From: Roseovarius aestuarii
Lineage (GTDB): Bacteria; Pseudomonadota; Alphaproteobacteria; Rhodobacterales; Rhodobacteraceae
Direction: 5' to 3'
DNA length: 64,000 bases
NCBI GenBank assembly: GCA_027214255.1
Contig: JAPWHL010000001.1
Location: 124,001-188,000 of the forward strand
Under the pieces are notes generated by a model that was not told the origin of the DNA, did not search any database, and saw nothing but the letters and a program-made list of their open reading frames with translations. The position numbers and the translations under genes were made by a program. Below are positions 9,219 through 18,800 of this stretch, piece by piece; the stretch's first letter is position 1, and every line of letters starts with the position of its first letter.

Positions 9219-10790
9219 TCAACTGTCGCCCGAGATTGCGAACAGGCGGTTGGTCTGTTCGTTGAATCGCTTGATTTCCTGGGCAGTTTTGTCGGCCGTC
9301 CAGTTCAGCTCCTCAGCCATGACATTGGCGACGCTGGTGATTTCTGCCTTGTTAAAGCTGTGGCCCAGCCCTGCGCCGCTGCGCCGGTAAAGCACCCCCA
9401 TCAATGTCTGGGCATGTTCGTTTCGTGCCGCGTGACGCACATCTGCCAGAGTATACGGGGAAAATGGCGCGATGCGCGATGTATTCGTATCTTGCAGCGG
9501 CAGGTGCGGCGCATAGGTCAATGTGGATGGCGTGCCTTCGGGCGACAGGGATGCACGCAGGGTTGCTGTTACTTCGCGCCCGGCGTCACGGTGGCTCATG
9601 ATCGGGCCAGCGGTCATGGCATAGACGCCGCTTAGCCCGTCTTCGGCCAGATCGTGCAAGATGCGGCTGCGGTTGCCCTTGGGTTGTGCTGGGTCAAAGG
9701 TAAGCGGGCGCACCCCGGCCCATGTGCGCACCACATCGCCACGTGTCACACCCAAGCCGGGAAAAAGCGTGGCCGTTTCGGACAGGATAAACTCCAGATC
9801 GCCGGCGGTGACGTGGATATCATTCAGATCACCATCATAGACGGTTTCCGTGGGGCCAATATAGTGCAGATCGTCCCACGGGATGCAGTAGAAGGGTTCG
9901 CCGTGGCTGTTGATCGTGGTGATCCCCTGACCGCGATATTGTTCGGGCAGTTTAATGACGATATGCGCGCCCTTGGTGCCCAGAACACGACGCTGGGGTT
10001 TGGGCGATGATGCGCCCTTGGCTGTTCGGCCAAGAACATCATCGATCCAGATTCCGGCCATGGTCATGACACGGCGCGCGCCGACTTCGGTCGTGGTCCC
10101 GTCGCGCCCTTGCAGGATGATCGTGCGCTCACCGCCATTGGCATCACCCAAGGAGGCATGCGTATAGTTCAGCGCCACCGCGCCGGCCTTTTCGGCATCC
10201 AAGACGGCGTCGATGCAAATGCGTTCGGGCCAGTTAAACTGATACTCGCGAAACCGCGCGGCGGCACGCAACATGTCGTGGCGCGCCAAAGCGTTAACGA
10301 TGGGGTGTTCCAGCGCTGCGGTGGTGCTCAGACGTTGATACTCCAGCGGTACATCATTGGGAGCAAGCCGTTTCAACAGCCCAAAGGCAACATCCGCCTG
10401 CCATGGTTTATATGGGCCATCTTCGTAGATCGGAAAAAAGAAATCGGTCGCGCGCACCCGCTGGGGGGAGGTCAGGGCAATCTCGCGCCGTTCGCGCATT
10501 GCCTGTCGCGCCATGCGCAACGCGGTCAGAAACCGCGAGGGATGACGGGTGAAATAGCGAATGGGGTTTGGGGCCTCGAAATAACGTAACCCGCAATGCA
10601 TTAAACGGCTGGACCGGCTGGTTGATCCTGCGGCGAAATCATCTTTTTCGACCAGCAAGACCGAAAATCCAGCGGCCGCCGCCTCGCGCGCCGAGCTGGC
10701 GCCGACGATGCCGCCACCGATGATAACGACATCAAAAACCTGCCCCGACAGGGCGGTCAGAGGGTTCGATTTTTGCGTTGATGTGTCCAT
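9219..10790 (-). CDS. FAD-dependent oxidoreductase, glycerol-3-phosphate dehydrogenase (GlpD)-like
   Basis: The 523-residue protein begins with a DAO-type FAD-binding fold (VVIIGGGIVGASSAREAAAAG near residues 20-40). It continues with GSTSRSSRLMHCGLRYFE, which is very close to the GlpD flavin-contact motif. Its C-terminal third resembles the DAO_C helical domain of aerobic glycerol-3-phosphate dehydrogenases. A true GlpD is usually in a glp context; here it precedes a peptide-type ABC importer, an SDR and an N-demethylase-like enzyme. A divergent substrate, such as another polyol phosphate or an amine, is therefore possible. It is probably peripheral on the inner membrane, passing electrons to quinone if GlpD-like. 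The fold is secure; the specificity is not. Confidence 0.83.
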   Translation of the reverse strand: MDTSTQKSNPLTALSGQVFDVVIIGGGIVGASSAREAAAAGFSVLLVEKDDFAAGSTSRSSRLMHCGLRYFEAPNPIRYFTRHPSRFLTALRMARQAMRERREIALTSPQRVRATDFFFPIYEDGPYKPWQADVAFGLLKRLAPNDVPLEYQRLSTTAALEHPIVNALARHDMLRAAARFREYQFNWPERICIDAVLDAEKAGAVALNYTHASLGDANGGERTIILQGRDGTTTEVGARRVMTMAGIWIDDVLGRTAKGASSPKPQRRVLGTKGAHIVIKLPEQYRGQGITTINSHGEPFYCIPWDDLHYIGPTETVYDGDLNDIHVTAGDLEFILSETATLFPGLGVTRGDVVRTWAGVRPLTFDPAQPKGNRSRILHDLAEDGLSGVYAMTAGPIMSHRDAGREVTATLRASLSPEGTPSTLTYAPHLPLQDTNTSRIAPFSPYTLADVRHAARNEHAQTLMGVLYRRSGAGLGHSFNKAEITSVANVMAEELNWTADKTAQEIKRFNEQTNRLFAISGDS

Positions 10791-10857
10791 GCAATCAGCA
10801 TGGCGGGGGGGCGGCTAGCAGTCAAATTACCGCCGGTTCGGCGCGTATAACTAAATG

Positions 10858-11772
10858 TTATATGGACAGTAACGCCTCTGTTCCCGCAAGCAATTTTTTC
10901 CGCTTGGCCCGTAGAACGGTCAGAAATTCACCCGCCGCGCGCGAGCGGGATTGATGTTTTGGGTACAGAATTCCGATGTGAAACATCAATTCCGGTTCGA
11001 ATCGGCGAAAGACGACGCCGGACCCGGCAAAGTCATTGGCGGTGAACAGATCGATCAGCCCGATACCTTGCCCGCGCAACACCAACGCACAGACCCCGGC
11101 TGCATAGGTTGTTTCGCACAGGATTTGCGGTGTCACGTCATGCTTGGCCAGAATGGCGTCCATCAGCCTGCGTGCCACGGTTTCGGTGGACAGGCTGACC
11201 ATGCGCTCTCCATGCAGATCCTGTGGGGTAATGACGCGGCGCGCGGCAAGAGGATGGGATGCGGGCAGGGCCATGACATATGGCACCTCGCAGAAATTCT
11301 CACGCTCGATCCCCGGTCTCTCAAACGGGAATTCGGCAATGCCCAGATCGACCCGTTGAGACGAGACCAACTCTTCGACACGCATTGACAATTGCAGATC
11401 ATACTTGATCTTCAGATCGGGCTGCATGGCTTTGAAAGTGGTGATCGCGTCGGGCAGAAAGTTCAACCCGACGGCGGGCATGGATGTAATATGCAAACTG
11501 CCTCGGTGGCCCAGTCGGATTTCTTCGGCAGCCGAGGCAAGCCTGTCGTAGCTGGCAAAGGCCACCTGCAATTCGGCGTAAAACATCTTGGCTTCGACGG
11601 TGGGCACCATCCGTCCGGTGCGGCGATCAAACAGGGTCATCCCCAGAGAATCTTCTAGCGCGTCGATCAGGCGGCTGACGGCGGGTTGGGAAATGCCCAT
11701 GATATCTGCTGCACCGCTTGCGGTGCCCGTTACCATTGTTTCTCTAAAGGCGGTTAGCTGACGCCAGCGCAT
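10858..11772 (-). CDS. LysR-family transcriptional regulator
   Basis: A LysR-type regulator of about 304 residues with an N-terminal winged helix-turn-helix (GAADIMGISQPAVSRLIDALE) and a C-terminal effector-binding domain. I chose the ATG at 11772 because it is preceded by AGGAGA at good spacing and gives the usual MRWRQL-type start; an in-frame ATG exists 27 bp upstream. It sits immediately upstream of, and in the same direction as, the GlpD-like/ABC/SDR/demethylase block, so it is the natural candidate to regulate that block. A second LysR gene lies 51 bp upstream. The effector is unknown. Confidence 0.9.
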   Translation of the reverse strand: MRWRQLTAFRETMVTGTASGAADIMGISQPAVSRLIDALEDSLGMTLFDRRTGRMVPTVEAKMFYAELQVAFASYDRLASAAEEIRLGHRGSLHITSMPAVGLNFLPDAITTFKAMQPDLKIKYDLQLSMRVEELVSSQRVDLGIAEFPFERPGIERENFCEVPYVMALPASHPLAARRVITPQDLHGERMVSLSTETVARRLMDAILAKHDVTPQILCETTYAAGVCALVLRGQGIGLIDLFTANDFAGSGVVFRRFEPELMFHIGILYPKHQSRSRAAGEFLTVLRAKRKKLLAGTEALLSI

Positions 11773-11823
11773 GTTGCCGATCTCCTGATGTGTCCGCAAA
11801 TGGCTTTAGCAGGGCCTGTGCTC

Positions 11824-12735
11824 TCACGCTATGTCCGGCCCGGTCGCTTCTGGCGTTGCGAACAAGTCCTTCAGAAAAGAGGACAGCACCGGGTTGTGGC
11901 TGTTCTTGTTCCACAGCACGGAAATGATCACAGGGCGACCGGTGTCATTGATCGGAACAAACTGCAGCCCCTTGCGCGGAACGTTTAAAATGCACTCGGG
12001 ATACACGGTGATACCGGCCCCGGCCAAAACAAACCCCAAAATGCCATCGCGCGTGCGCGAGGTTTGCGACACTCGCGGCACAAACCCATGCTGAACGCAA
12101 ATTTCGGTCAGTAATTCGGTGTAGTGATACCAGCTTTCTTCGCCAATAACGAAATTTTCACGGGCCAGATCGGCCAGCTGTATGGATGGCTTGTCCGTTA
12201 GCGGGTGGCCCTCGGGAACGACGGCGATCAGCCGTTCGCGTGATATTTCACGCTTTTCAAGGTCGGCAACATTCGGAGAACCGCTTACAAAGCCCACATC
12301 GATGCGGCCTTTGGTCAGTAAATCCACCTGATCCTGAGACATATGCCATTGGGCGTCGACCCGTACGCGCGGATGGTGTTCGGAAAACCGGCGGAGGATG
12401 CCGGGCAACTGACCGACGATGGCAAAATCCATATAGCCAATTTTCAGCTCGCCCGAACGGCCATCGGCGGCATCCCTCACCGCGGCAACCGCGGCATCAA
12501 GATCGTTCAGGATCTGGACGCTGCGCGCATACAGCTCGCGCCCGGCGCTGGTTGGAATGATGGATCGCGTTGTCCGGTCAAACAATTGGCGATCTACGAT
12601 CTCTTCCAGCTCTTTGATCGTCCGGCTGAGGGAGGGTTGTGATGAATTTAGTCGGGACGCGCTTTTGGTAACGCTGCGTTCTTCGACAACGGTTTTGAGA
12701 ACCATCAGATGTCGTATCGTCGGTCGCAGTTGCAT
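11824..12735 (-). CDS. LysR-family transcriptional regulator
   Basis: A 303-residue LysR-type regulator. The helix-turn-helix is near residues 18-45 (SASRLNSSQPSLSRTIKELE), followed by the linker helix and a periplasmic-binding-like effector domain (GELKIGY onward). AAGGAG lies 9 nt before the ATG. It is the last-but-one gene of the minus-strand run that starts with the TRAP binding protein and includes hyuA, hyuB and a GYD gene, so it may sense the substrate or product of the hydantoinase pathway. Its sequence is clearly different from the neighbouring LysR at 10858, so the pair is not a recent duplication. Confidence 0.9.
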   Translation of the reverse strand: MQLRPTIRHLMVLKTVVEERSVTKSASRLNSSQPSLSRTIKELEEIVDRQLFDRTTRSIIPTSAGRELYARSVQILNDLDAAVAAVRDAADGRSGELKIGYMDFAIVGQLPGILRRFSEHHPRVRVDAQWHMSQDQVDLLTKGRIDVGFVSGSPNVADLEKREISRERLIAVVPEGHPLTDKPSIQLADLARENFVIGEESWYHYTELLTEICVQHGFVPRVSQTSRTRDGILGFVLAGAGITVYPECILNVPRKGLQFVPINDTGRPVIISVLWNKNSHNPVLSSFLKDLFATPEATGPDIA

Positions 12736-12806
12736 GGCCTGACACTCCTTGGGCGCGGGGGCCGCTCGGGGCTATGCCCCAAGCATGCCCCCAAAAGGCA
12801 TCGCCA

Positions 12807-13145
12807 TCAAGTCGCGGGTGTGTACTCGGTTTTTGTCTCGGCCGCGATGGCCATGGATTGCGTCATTTCTTCGTTGGACATCAGGATGATGGCCTTGGAA
12901 TACTTGGCCAAACCATAGGAATCCGTCAAATGCAGGTTGGCCGCCAGATGGGCGTTGTCAGGCATTTCATAGATGTAAACCATGTCGTATTCACCAAAGG
13001 TGGCGTATTGTGCGATAGGCACGCCGCCGAAATCCGCGATCGCCTTGCGGTGGATTTCGGCGCGTTCACGCATCGCTTCAGATTTTAGCATCGCTGCTTT
13101 TTGATCGTTTTCGTATTTGACGAGATAGAGAACTTTGACACCCAT
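12807..13145 (-). CDS. GYD-domain protein
   Basis: A small cytoplasmic protein of 112 residues with no signal peptide or membrane helix. It matches the GYD family, a ferredoxin-like alpha/beta fold of about 90-110 residues, with the tell-tale FGEYDMVYIYEMPDN segment. Family members have no firmly established activity. It lies 22 bp downstream of hyuB and 71 bp upstream of a LysR gene, in the same direction, so it is probably co-expressed with the hydantoinase/oxoprolinase pair. It could be an accessory or sensor protein for that pathway, but nothing in the sequence proves this. Confidence 0.8.
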   Translation of the reverse strand: MGVKVLYLVKYENDQKAAMLKSEAMRERAEIHRKAIADFGGVPIAQYATFGEYDMVYIYEMPDNAHLAANLHLTDSYGLAKYSKAIILMSNEEMTQSMAIAAETKTEYTPAT

Positions 13146-13167
13146 GTCGGTGATCCTTCTTGTTGAT

Positions 13168-14790
13168 TTATACTAGGCCGAGACGCCGGTCTGTTTCGTT
13201 CAGGTTGTCGGGGCGGTCATCGGGGTTGCCATAGCCTGCGCCCCCTCCGGTGCGCACCACCAGCAAGTCACCCTTTTGCAAGTTGCAACTGGCCCGTGAT
13301 GTCATTTCGATCTGCGTGCTGGCGCGCTCGACATGGATCGAACAAGTGGCCCCCGGCGCGCCGCCCGACAGGCCGCGCGGCTGGATGTTGAACCGATCCG
13401 TGTAGGTCGAAAACAAAACGTTATCTTCGAGCAAGCGATAGCTGCGTTCAAACCCGTGACCGCCCCGGCGCCGCCCCGCGCCGCCCGATCCGGCGCGCAG
13501 GGCATAGTTTTCGATCCGCATAAAGGGATAATCCATCTCCAGCGCTTCAATCGGGATGTTGGCGCAGTTGGATAGGGGGCAATCGACGCCGTCCGCGCCG
13601 TCATTGTTCACGCCCGCGCCATATCCGCCGCCCAGAATTTCCAGATAGATGTTGTACCCGGCGGCACCTTGATGGCTTAGGCAGATGGGTGTCGTCGTAT
13701 CAAACCCTTCGGCGATCACCTGATCGGGGCATACCTCGGACAGGGCGATCATGATGCTGTTGAACACTCTGTGACTGGCCAACAGCCGCGCACGTACTGC
13801 CGCAGGGGGGCGGGGGTTCAACACGGTTCCCAAGGGCGCGCTGACCCGGACCGCGCGCGCGATACCGTCGTTAAAGGGCACATCATCCGTGGTCAGAACC
13901 GATTTCACACAGGCAATCGCCGCCGCGATGGTCGAGGCATAGGGGCAGTTCAGATTGGTGTTGAGCTGCGCATCCGTGTCGTCAAAAGTGATGTCGATCT
14001 GATCGCCTTCAATCTTGACCTGCGTGCGGATCACCGTGGTGGGAATATCGGCGGTCGCGCCTTCGATTTCGGACTGAGCGGAATACGTTCCGTCCTTCAA
14101 TTGGGCGATGGCATTGCGCATCCTGCGTTCCGAATAATCCAGTGCTCCGGACATCGCGGCCAGCAGTTTGGGCACGCCATATTGCTCGGCCAGAACGGTC
14201 AGTCGTTTGGCGCCGATCAGGTTCGCGGCAAACTGGGCGTTCAGATCGCCAATAGTGGATTCCGGCAGGCGGACGTTGGCCGCGATCATCCGTTCCAGCG
14301 GGCCACCGCTCCAATCGCGGTCGAAACTGTATTTCGTCGGGGGAAAAATCAGCCCTTCCTGAAAGACATCGCGCGCCTCGGCATTTAGGCCGGGTGCGCC
14401 GCCGCCGACATCAATGTGATGTACAACAGATGCACTGAACCCGATCAATTGTGCGTCATAAAAGATTGGCGAAAACAAGAAGATATCCTGCACGTGCTGA
14501 CCGCCATTGAACGGGTCGTTGTTGATCAGGAAGTCATCCGGCGTCAGCGTGTGGGCAGGAAACAACGCCAGACAGGTCGCCAAAGTCTGCGAGATCGAAC
14601 CAAGCTGAATGGCCGTTAGCTCGGCCTGCGCCACCACGCGCCCTTCGGGATCGGTCAGCGCGGCCGAGCAATCCTGTGCTTCGCGTACGATAGGCGAATG
14701 TGCACTGCGGATCAGCTTGGCCCCCATTTCATGGCTGGCGGCGATCAGCGCGCGGTTAAGAATGGCATTGTCTACATCTGAAAGCGTCAT
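13168..14790 (-). CDS. hyuB: Hydantoinase B/oxoprolinase family protein
   Basis: A 540-residue protein matching the HyuB family, the beta subunit of ATP-dependent amide-ring-opening and carboxylase enzymes (N-methylhydantoinase, 5-oxoprolinase, acetone and acetophenone carboxylases). Conserved stretches include the N-terminal SAHSPIVREAQDCSAALTD, the NDPFNGGQHVQDIF metal-site region and the Gly/Arg-rich GSGGAGRRRGGHGFER near residue 435. Its ATG directly abuts the stop codon of hyuA (14791), so the two are translationally coupled and form one complex. Substrate choice between hydantoins, oxoproline and ketones cannot be decided here. Confidence 0.93.
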   Translation of the reverse strand: MTLSDVDNAILNRALIAASHEMGAKLIRSAHSPIVREAQDCSAALTDPEGRVVAQAELTAIQLGSISQTLATCLALFPAHTLTPDDFLINNDPFNGGQHVQDIFLFSPIFYDAQLIGFSASVVHHIDVGGGAPGLNAEARDVFQEGLIFPPTKYSFDRDWSGGPLERMIAANVRLPESTIGDLNAQFAANLIGAKRLTVLAEQYGVPKLLAAMSGALDYSERRMRNAIAQLKDGTYSAQSEIEGATADIPTTVIRTQVKIEGDQIDITFDDTDAQLNTNLNCPYASTIAAAIACVKSVLTTDDVPFNDGIARAVRVSAPLGTVLNPRPPAAVRARLLASHRVFNSIMIALSEVCPDQVIAEGFDTTTPICLSHQGAAGYNIYLEILGGGYGAGVNNDGADGVDCPLSNCANIPIEALEMDYPFMRIENYALRAGSGGAGRRRGGHGFERSYRLLEDNVLFSTYTDRFNIQPRGLSGGAPGATCSIHVERASTQIEMTSRASCNLQKGDLLVVRTGGGAGYGNPDDRPDNLNETDRRLGLV

Positions 14791-16830
14791 TTACGCGCTC
14801 CTTTGTTCCAGAACGATGTGCTGGGATTGGGTGCGCCGTGCGCTCCAGTTGGTGGGCACCAGAATTGTCGTGGTGCCATCCTCGATCAGAAGGGGGCCGT
14901 TTTCGGCCGATGCCTTCAGCCACTCGGAGCGCATCACGCGGCACTGCATCGTTTGCCCTTTTTCGCGCAACTCCACGATCCTTTCGGGGTGGCTTGACGG
15001 GTCCATATCCACGTCGCTTGCTACACTTGGTTGGACGGTCTGCGCCGGAATGCGCGCCCCAACGCGGAACGAGACGATATCGGCCAGCGCATCGGCGGGT
15101 TTGGAAAATTCAAAGATTCGATGATGCTCGGCGGCAAAGGCGCGCCCGATCGAGTCAATCGTGAGTGCCGTATCCGTGTCATCCAACGTGACCGAAATTT
15201 CAAAGGCTTGCCCGACATATCGCATCTCGAGAAATACCTCGAAATCCGGCTGTCCTTGAACGCCTTCGTGGCTCAGGTGGTCGCGGGCCTTGGCCTTTAG
15301 ATCATCGACGATCTTGCGGATTTCCGGCAGGTTTTCCTGGGCCAGACGGTGACGCTGTGTGGCGACCGTGTAATGGACATAATCCGAACTGAGCAGCCCG
15401 GTCGCCGAGACAACCCCGGCATTCATCGGGACCAGAACGGTCTGGATGCTCAGCTCTTCGGCCACGCGGGCGGCATGCAAGGATGCAGCCCCTCCAAAGG
15501 TGACCAATGTAAAGCGCCGAGGGTCATTGCCACGCTCGGTCGAGATTTTCTGAATGGCGCGCACGATGTTGGATTCGGCCACGCGGATGACGGCGTCAGC
15601 CATATCTTCGCAGGGCAATGACAAAGCGGTGGACAGCGCATCAAACGATCCAAGTGCTGCGTCTAGATCTACCTTGATCCCCTGATCCACAAGGGTTTCA
15701 GCGCGCAGGCTGCCCCGAACCAGATTGGCGTCCGTCACAGTCGGCTCCACCCCGCCACGGCCATAACTGGCGGGACCGGGATCGGCGCCTGCGGATTTCG
15801 GCCCGACGCGCAGCATACCGCCATCGTCGATCCACGAGATTGACCCCCCCCCCGCACCGACGGTGACGATATCAACGACAGGTGTGCGGATCGGCAGGCC
15901 GTCGATTTCTAACTGTGCCGTCATGCCGGGGCGGCCGTTCTGGATGATGGCGACATCCGTACTGGTTCCGCCCATGTCCAGCGTGATCAGATCCTTCATT
16001 CCCAGTGTTTCGGCCGCTTTGACCGCACCAACCACACCCGCGGCAGGGCCTGACAGCAGTGCGGTGATGGGCTGATCGCCAACCGAGGCCGCAGGCATGC
16101 GCCCGCCGTTGGATTGCATCACACTCAGCACGCCCTCAAACCCGCCCTTGGCAAGGCTGGCCGCGAACCGGCCCAGATACCCTTTGACCACAGGCTGCAC
16201 GAATCCGGCCAGAACCGTGGTCGAGGCGCGTTCGTATTCGCGAAACTCGCGTGACACTTCGTGCGAACAGATCACGGCGATGTCTGGATCTATCTTCTGT
16301 GCGATCTGTTTGATCCGGGCCTCTTGGGTGATGTCCACATATGCGTTCAGCAGGCAGACAACGATCACATCATAGTTTTGCGAGGTGATGATGCGCTTTA
16401 ACAACGTGCGCAGGGCCTCTTCGTCCAGCGGGGCGACGGTATCTCCGTTGGCGGCAATGCGTCCTTCGACCTCAAAGATATCATTGCGTTGAATGATCGG
16501 TTCGGGTTTGCGGTATTGCAGGTTGTAGATTGATTTTCGGTCATGGCGTTGCAGCGACAAAACATCCCGCGTCCCTTTGGTGACAAGCATCGCCAGACGC
16601 GCGCCCTTGCGTTCCAGCACTGCGTTGGTCGCAACGGTAGAGCCATGCACCAATTCGTCGATGGTTGCCGGATCGATTTCCAGTTTGGCCAGGGCGTTCA
16701 TTGCGCCAACGTCGGGCGTGGCGGGGGTGCTGGGCACTTTGGCAACGCGCATGGTGCCATCCGTGATGGCGACGATATCGGTAAACGTGCCGCCGACTTC
16801 GATACCGACGCGCGTATTCTTGCAAGACAT
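14791..16830 (-). CDS. hyuA: Hydantoinase A/oxoprolinase family protein
   Basis: This is the ATP-binding subunit partner of HyuB, 679 residues. The N-terminus shows the ASKHA-type phosphate loop GIEVGGTFTDIV; further on come VHGSTVATNAVLERKG, MGGTSTDVAI and TVGAGGGSIS, all typical of HyuA. A run of ten C (ten G in the coding strand) at 15844-15853 encodes the GAGGGSI motif; the frame is intact here. The gene follows the TRAP large permease by 45 bp, linking the enzyme to import of its substrate. The complex is expected to use ATP to activate a lactam or carbonyl group for ring opening or carboxylation. Family assignment is secure, substrate unknown. Confidence 0.93.
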   Translation of the reverse strand: MSCKNTRVGIEVGGTFTDIVAITDGTMRVAKVPSTPATPDVGAMNALAKLEIDPATIDELVHGSTVATNAVLERKGARLAMLVTKGTRDVLSLQRHDRKSIYNLQYRKPEPIIQRNDIFEVEGRIAANGDTVAPLDEEALRTLLKRIITSQNYDVIVVCLLNAYVDITQEARIKQIAQKIDPDIAVICSHEVSREFREYERASTTVLAGFVQPVVKGYLGRFAASLAKGGFEGVLSVMQSNGGRMPAASVGDQPITALLSGPAAGVVGAVKAAETLGMKDLITLDMGGTSTDVAIIQNGRPGMTAQLEIDGLPIRTPVVDIVTVGAGGGSISWIDDGGMLRVGPKSAGADPGPASYGRGGVEPTVTDANLVRGSLRAETLVDQGIKVDLDAALGSFDALSTALSLPCEDMADAVIRVAESNIVRAIQKISTERGNDPRRFTLVTFGGAASLHAARVAEELSIQTVLVPMNAGVVSATGLLSSDYVHYTVATQRHRLAQENLPEIRKIVDDLKAKARDHLSHEGVQGQPDFEVFLEMRYVGQAFEISVTLDDTDTALTIDSIGRAFAAEHHRIFEFSKPADALADIVSFRVGARIPAQTVQPSVASDVDMDPSSHPERIVELREKGQTMQCRVMRSEWLKASAENGPLLIEDGTTTILVPTNWSARRTQSQHIVLEQRSA

Positions 16831-16875
16831 CTGTTGGATTTCCTTGGTGTTTCGTAGAGGTTTGAGGGCGCGCAG

Positions 16876-18183
16876 TTACATGATGAACTGCGGCAGGAAG
16901 GTCGCAAGGGCAGGGAAGGCTATGATCACCGACAGGCAGATCAGGTCGGTCACGATGAACCAAGCCACGCCGCGAAAGATGGTGTTCAGGCTGACGGCAT
17001 TGCCGACGGCGCCGTTGATGACATAAACGTTCAGGCCCACCGGCGGCGTCATCAGCCCGATTTCCAGTAGCTTGACGATGATTATCCCCAGCCAGATCAG
17101 ATCAATCCCATAGGCATCGGCAAGCGGCATGATGATCGGCAGCGTCAACAGCATCAGACCGATAGAGTCCACGAACATGCCAAGGAAGATATAGACGACA
17201 GCAATCCCGATCAGCAGCGTGTAGGTGCCCAATCCGGACTCTAGAACGCCTGCCGAGATGGTGGTGGGCAAGCCGGATAGGGCCAAAAAATTGGTCAACA
17301 TCGTCGTACCGATCAGGATCAGGAATATACCTGCCGTGCCATGTAATGTTTCCTCGACCGCGTTGCGCAGCGCGGCCCATGTCAGCGTTTTCCGTGCGGC
17401 AGCGATCATGCAAGCCACCAGCGCGCCAACGGCTCCGGCCTGTGTCGGGGTGAAAAAACCGACAAAGATACCGACCATGACACAGACAATCAGGACGGGC
17501 AGGGGCCAGACATCGCGCAGCGCCGCAAGGATGTCCCTAAAAGACGGATGATCATCCACAGGAGGTGCCAATGTGGGGGTCATCTTGCAGCGCAGGATGA
17601 TCATTCCCGAATAGAACACCATGGTCAGGATGCCGGGGATGATACCGGCGATGAACAGCTGTCCAATCGAAACCTCGGCGTAATAGCCATAAAGCAGCAG
17701 CAGAATACTGGGAGGGATCATCGACCCCAAGGTGCCGCCCGCCGCAATGACGCCTGTGGCAAGGCCGGGGTGATAGCCGTGTTTCAACATCTCGGGCGTT
17801 GCGATTTTGGCCATCGCTGCCGATGTGGCGATGCTGGAGCCAGAGGCGGCAGCAAACAAGCCACTGGCCCCGACACTGGACACAGCCAGCCCACCGGGCA
17901 GGCGTGACAACAAAAGACGCGCGGCGCGAAACAGGCCGGTCGTCAACCCCGTTGTGCTGGCCACGTATCCCATCAACAGGAACATGGGGATTGCCGACAG
18001 GTTCCAATCCCCGACAAAGGCAAACGGGACCGAGGCCAGCATACTAAGCGCGGCTTTGATATTTGCGATCCAGATAAACCCAAGGAAGGAAACGATAATC
18101 AACGACAGGCCAATGCTGAGCCGCAGCAGGATCATCCCAAGCGCCAGTGCAATACAGATCACAGCGATCATTTCACCGGACAT
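16876..18183 (-). CDS. TRAP transporter large permease (DctM family)
   Basis: A complete TRAP large membrane subunit of 435 residues with about 12 hydrophobic segments. The start is the ATG at 18183, which overlaps the stop of the small permease by 4 bp (ATGA); an open frame continues upstream but is only the other reading frame of dctQ. Conserved features include SGLFAAASGSSIATSAAMAKI, GGTLGSMIPPSILL, FTPTQAGAVG and the C-terminal TPPVGLNVYVI. It carries solute handed over by the periplasmic DctP. Downstream are hyuA and hyuB, suggesting the transporter imports a hydantoin-, lactam- or carboxylate-type substrate for them. Confidence 0.94.
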   Translation of the reverse strand: MSGEMIAVICIALALGMILLRLSIGLSLIIVSFLGFIWIANIKAALSMLASVPFAFVGDWNLSAIPMFLLMGYVASTTGLTTGLFRAARLLLSRLPGGLAVSSVGASGLFAAASGSSIATSAAMAKIATPEMLKHGYHPGLATGVIAAGGTLGSMIPPSILLLLYGYYAEVSIGQLFIAGIIPGILTMVFYSGMIILRCKMTPTLAPPVDDHPSFRDILAALRDVWPLPVLIVCVMVGIFVGFFTPTQAGAVGALVACMIAAARKTLTWAALRNAVEETLHGTAGIFLILIGTTMLTNFLALSGLPTTISAGVLESGLGTYTLLIGIAVVYIFLGMFVDSIGLMLLTLPIIMPLADAYGIDLIWLGIIIVKLLEIGLMTPPVGLNVYVINGAVGNAVSLNTIFRGVAWFIVTDLICLSVIIAFPALATFLPQFIM

Positions 18184-18704
18184 CAGGCGTCTCCTTCTTG
18201 TGTGTCGTTGAATTTGGGCGCCTGAAACAACTGGCGCAGCGTGGCATAGATCAAACACAGCAGGAACAGCGCGACCCCGGTGAACAGAATCCAGCGGCTG
18301 GGCCAGATGTCGATCATGGTCGTGCCCATCATCATCTCGCCGCGCTTGGTCGCTTGTATGGCCTTGCCGAAGGATACATAGGTCATCACGATCAGGATCG
18401 CGCTTCCGGCCAGACCGACTAGCGCCTGAGAAACCAGCCAAGGTTTGCGCGGCAGTTTTTGGGTCAGAATGTCGGTCTTGATATGATCATCGCGCAATTC
18501 GGTGCTGCCAAGCGGCAAAAACACGATCCCGACCATCATGTAGAACGCGACAATCTCGATCACGTTCTGGATCGGTTTTCCGAAAACGGTAGCGGCGACA
18601 ACATCTGCCGAAACCAGCAGCATCATAGCCAGCAGGACCGCGCCTGAAACGATCATTATGACAATGTTCAGGCCTCGCATGAGCCGAGATAGCGCAGGTA
18701 ACAT
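18183..18704 (-). CDS. TRAP transporter small permease (DctQ family)
   Basis: A small membrane subunit with four predicted transmembrane helices, containing the DctQ-like segment LLVSADVVAATVFGKPIQNVIEIVAFYMM. I place the start at the ATG at 18704 (MLPALSRL), preceded by AAAGG and giving about 173 residues; in-frame ATGs at 18740 and 18770 would add a basic N-terminus. It couples to the large permease through a 4-bp overlap and is separated from dctP by a strong hairpin. It forms the membrane complex with DctM and docks the binding protein. Confidence 0.88.
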   Translation of the reverse strand: MLPALSRLMRGLNIVIMIVSGAVLLAMMLLVSADVVAATVFGKPIQNVIEIVAFYMMVGIVFLPLGSTELRDDHIKTDILTQKLPRKPWLVSQALVGLAGSAILIVMTYVSFGKAIQATKRGEMMMGTTMIDIWPSRWILFTGVALFLLCLIYATLRQLFQAPKFNDTQEGDA

Positions 18705-18800
18705 TCCCCTCAGCCTTTCTATAAAGAACCGTGCAAGCATCTTGAGAAGGCGTGCAGCCCGTTTTCCCAAAATGCTGGTGACATGGAAAAGATGAACCGG

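Noticed and set aside
18184-18441. N-terminal extension of the TRAP large permease to 521 residues
   Set aside because: The extension lies in the other frame of dctQ and is charged rather than hydrophobic; the 4-bp ATGA overlap defines the start at 18183.
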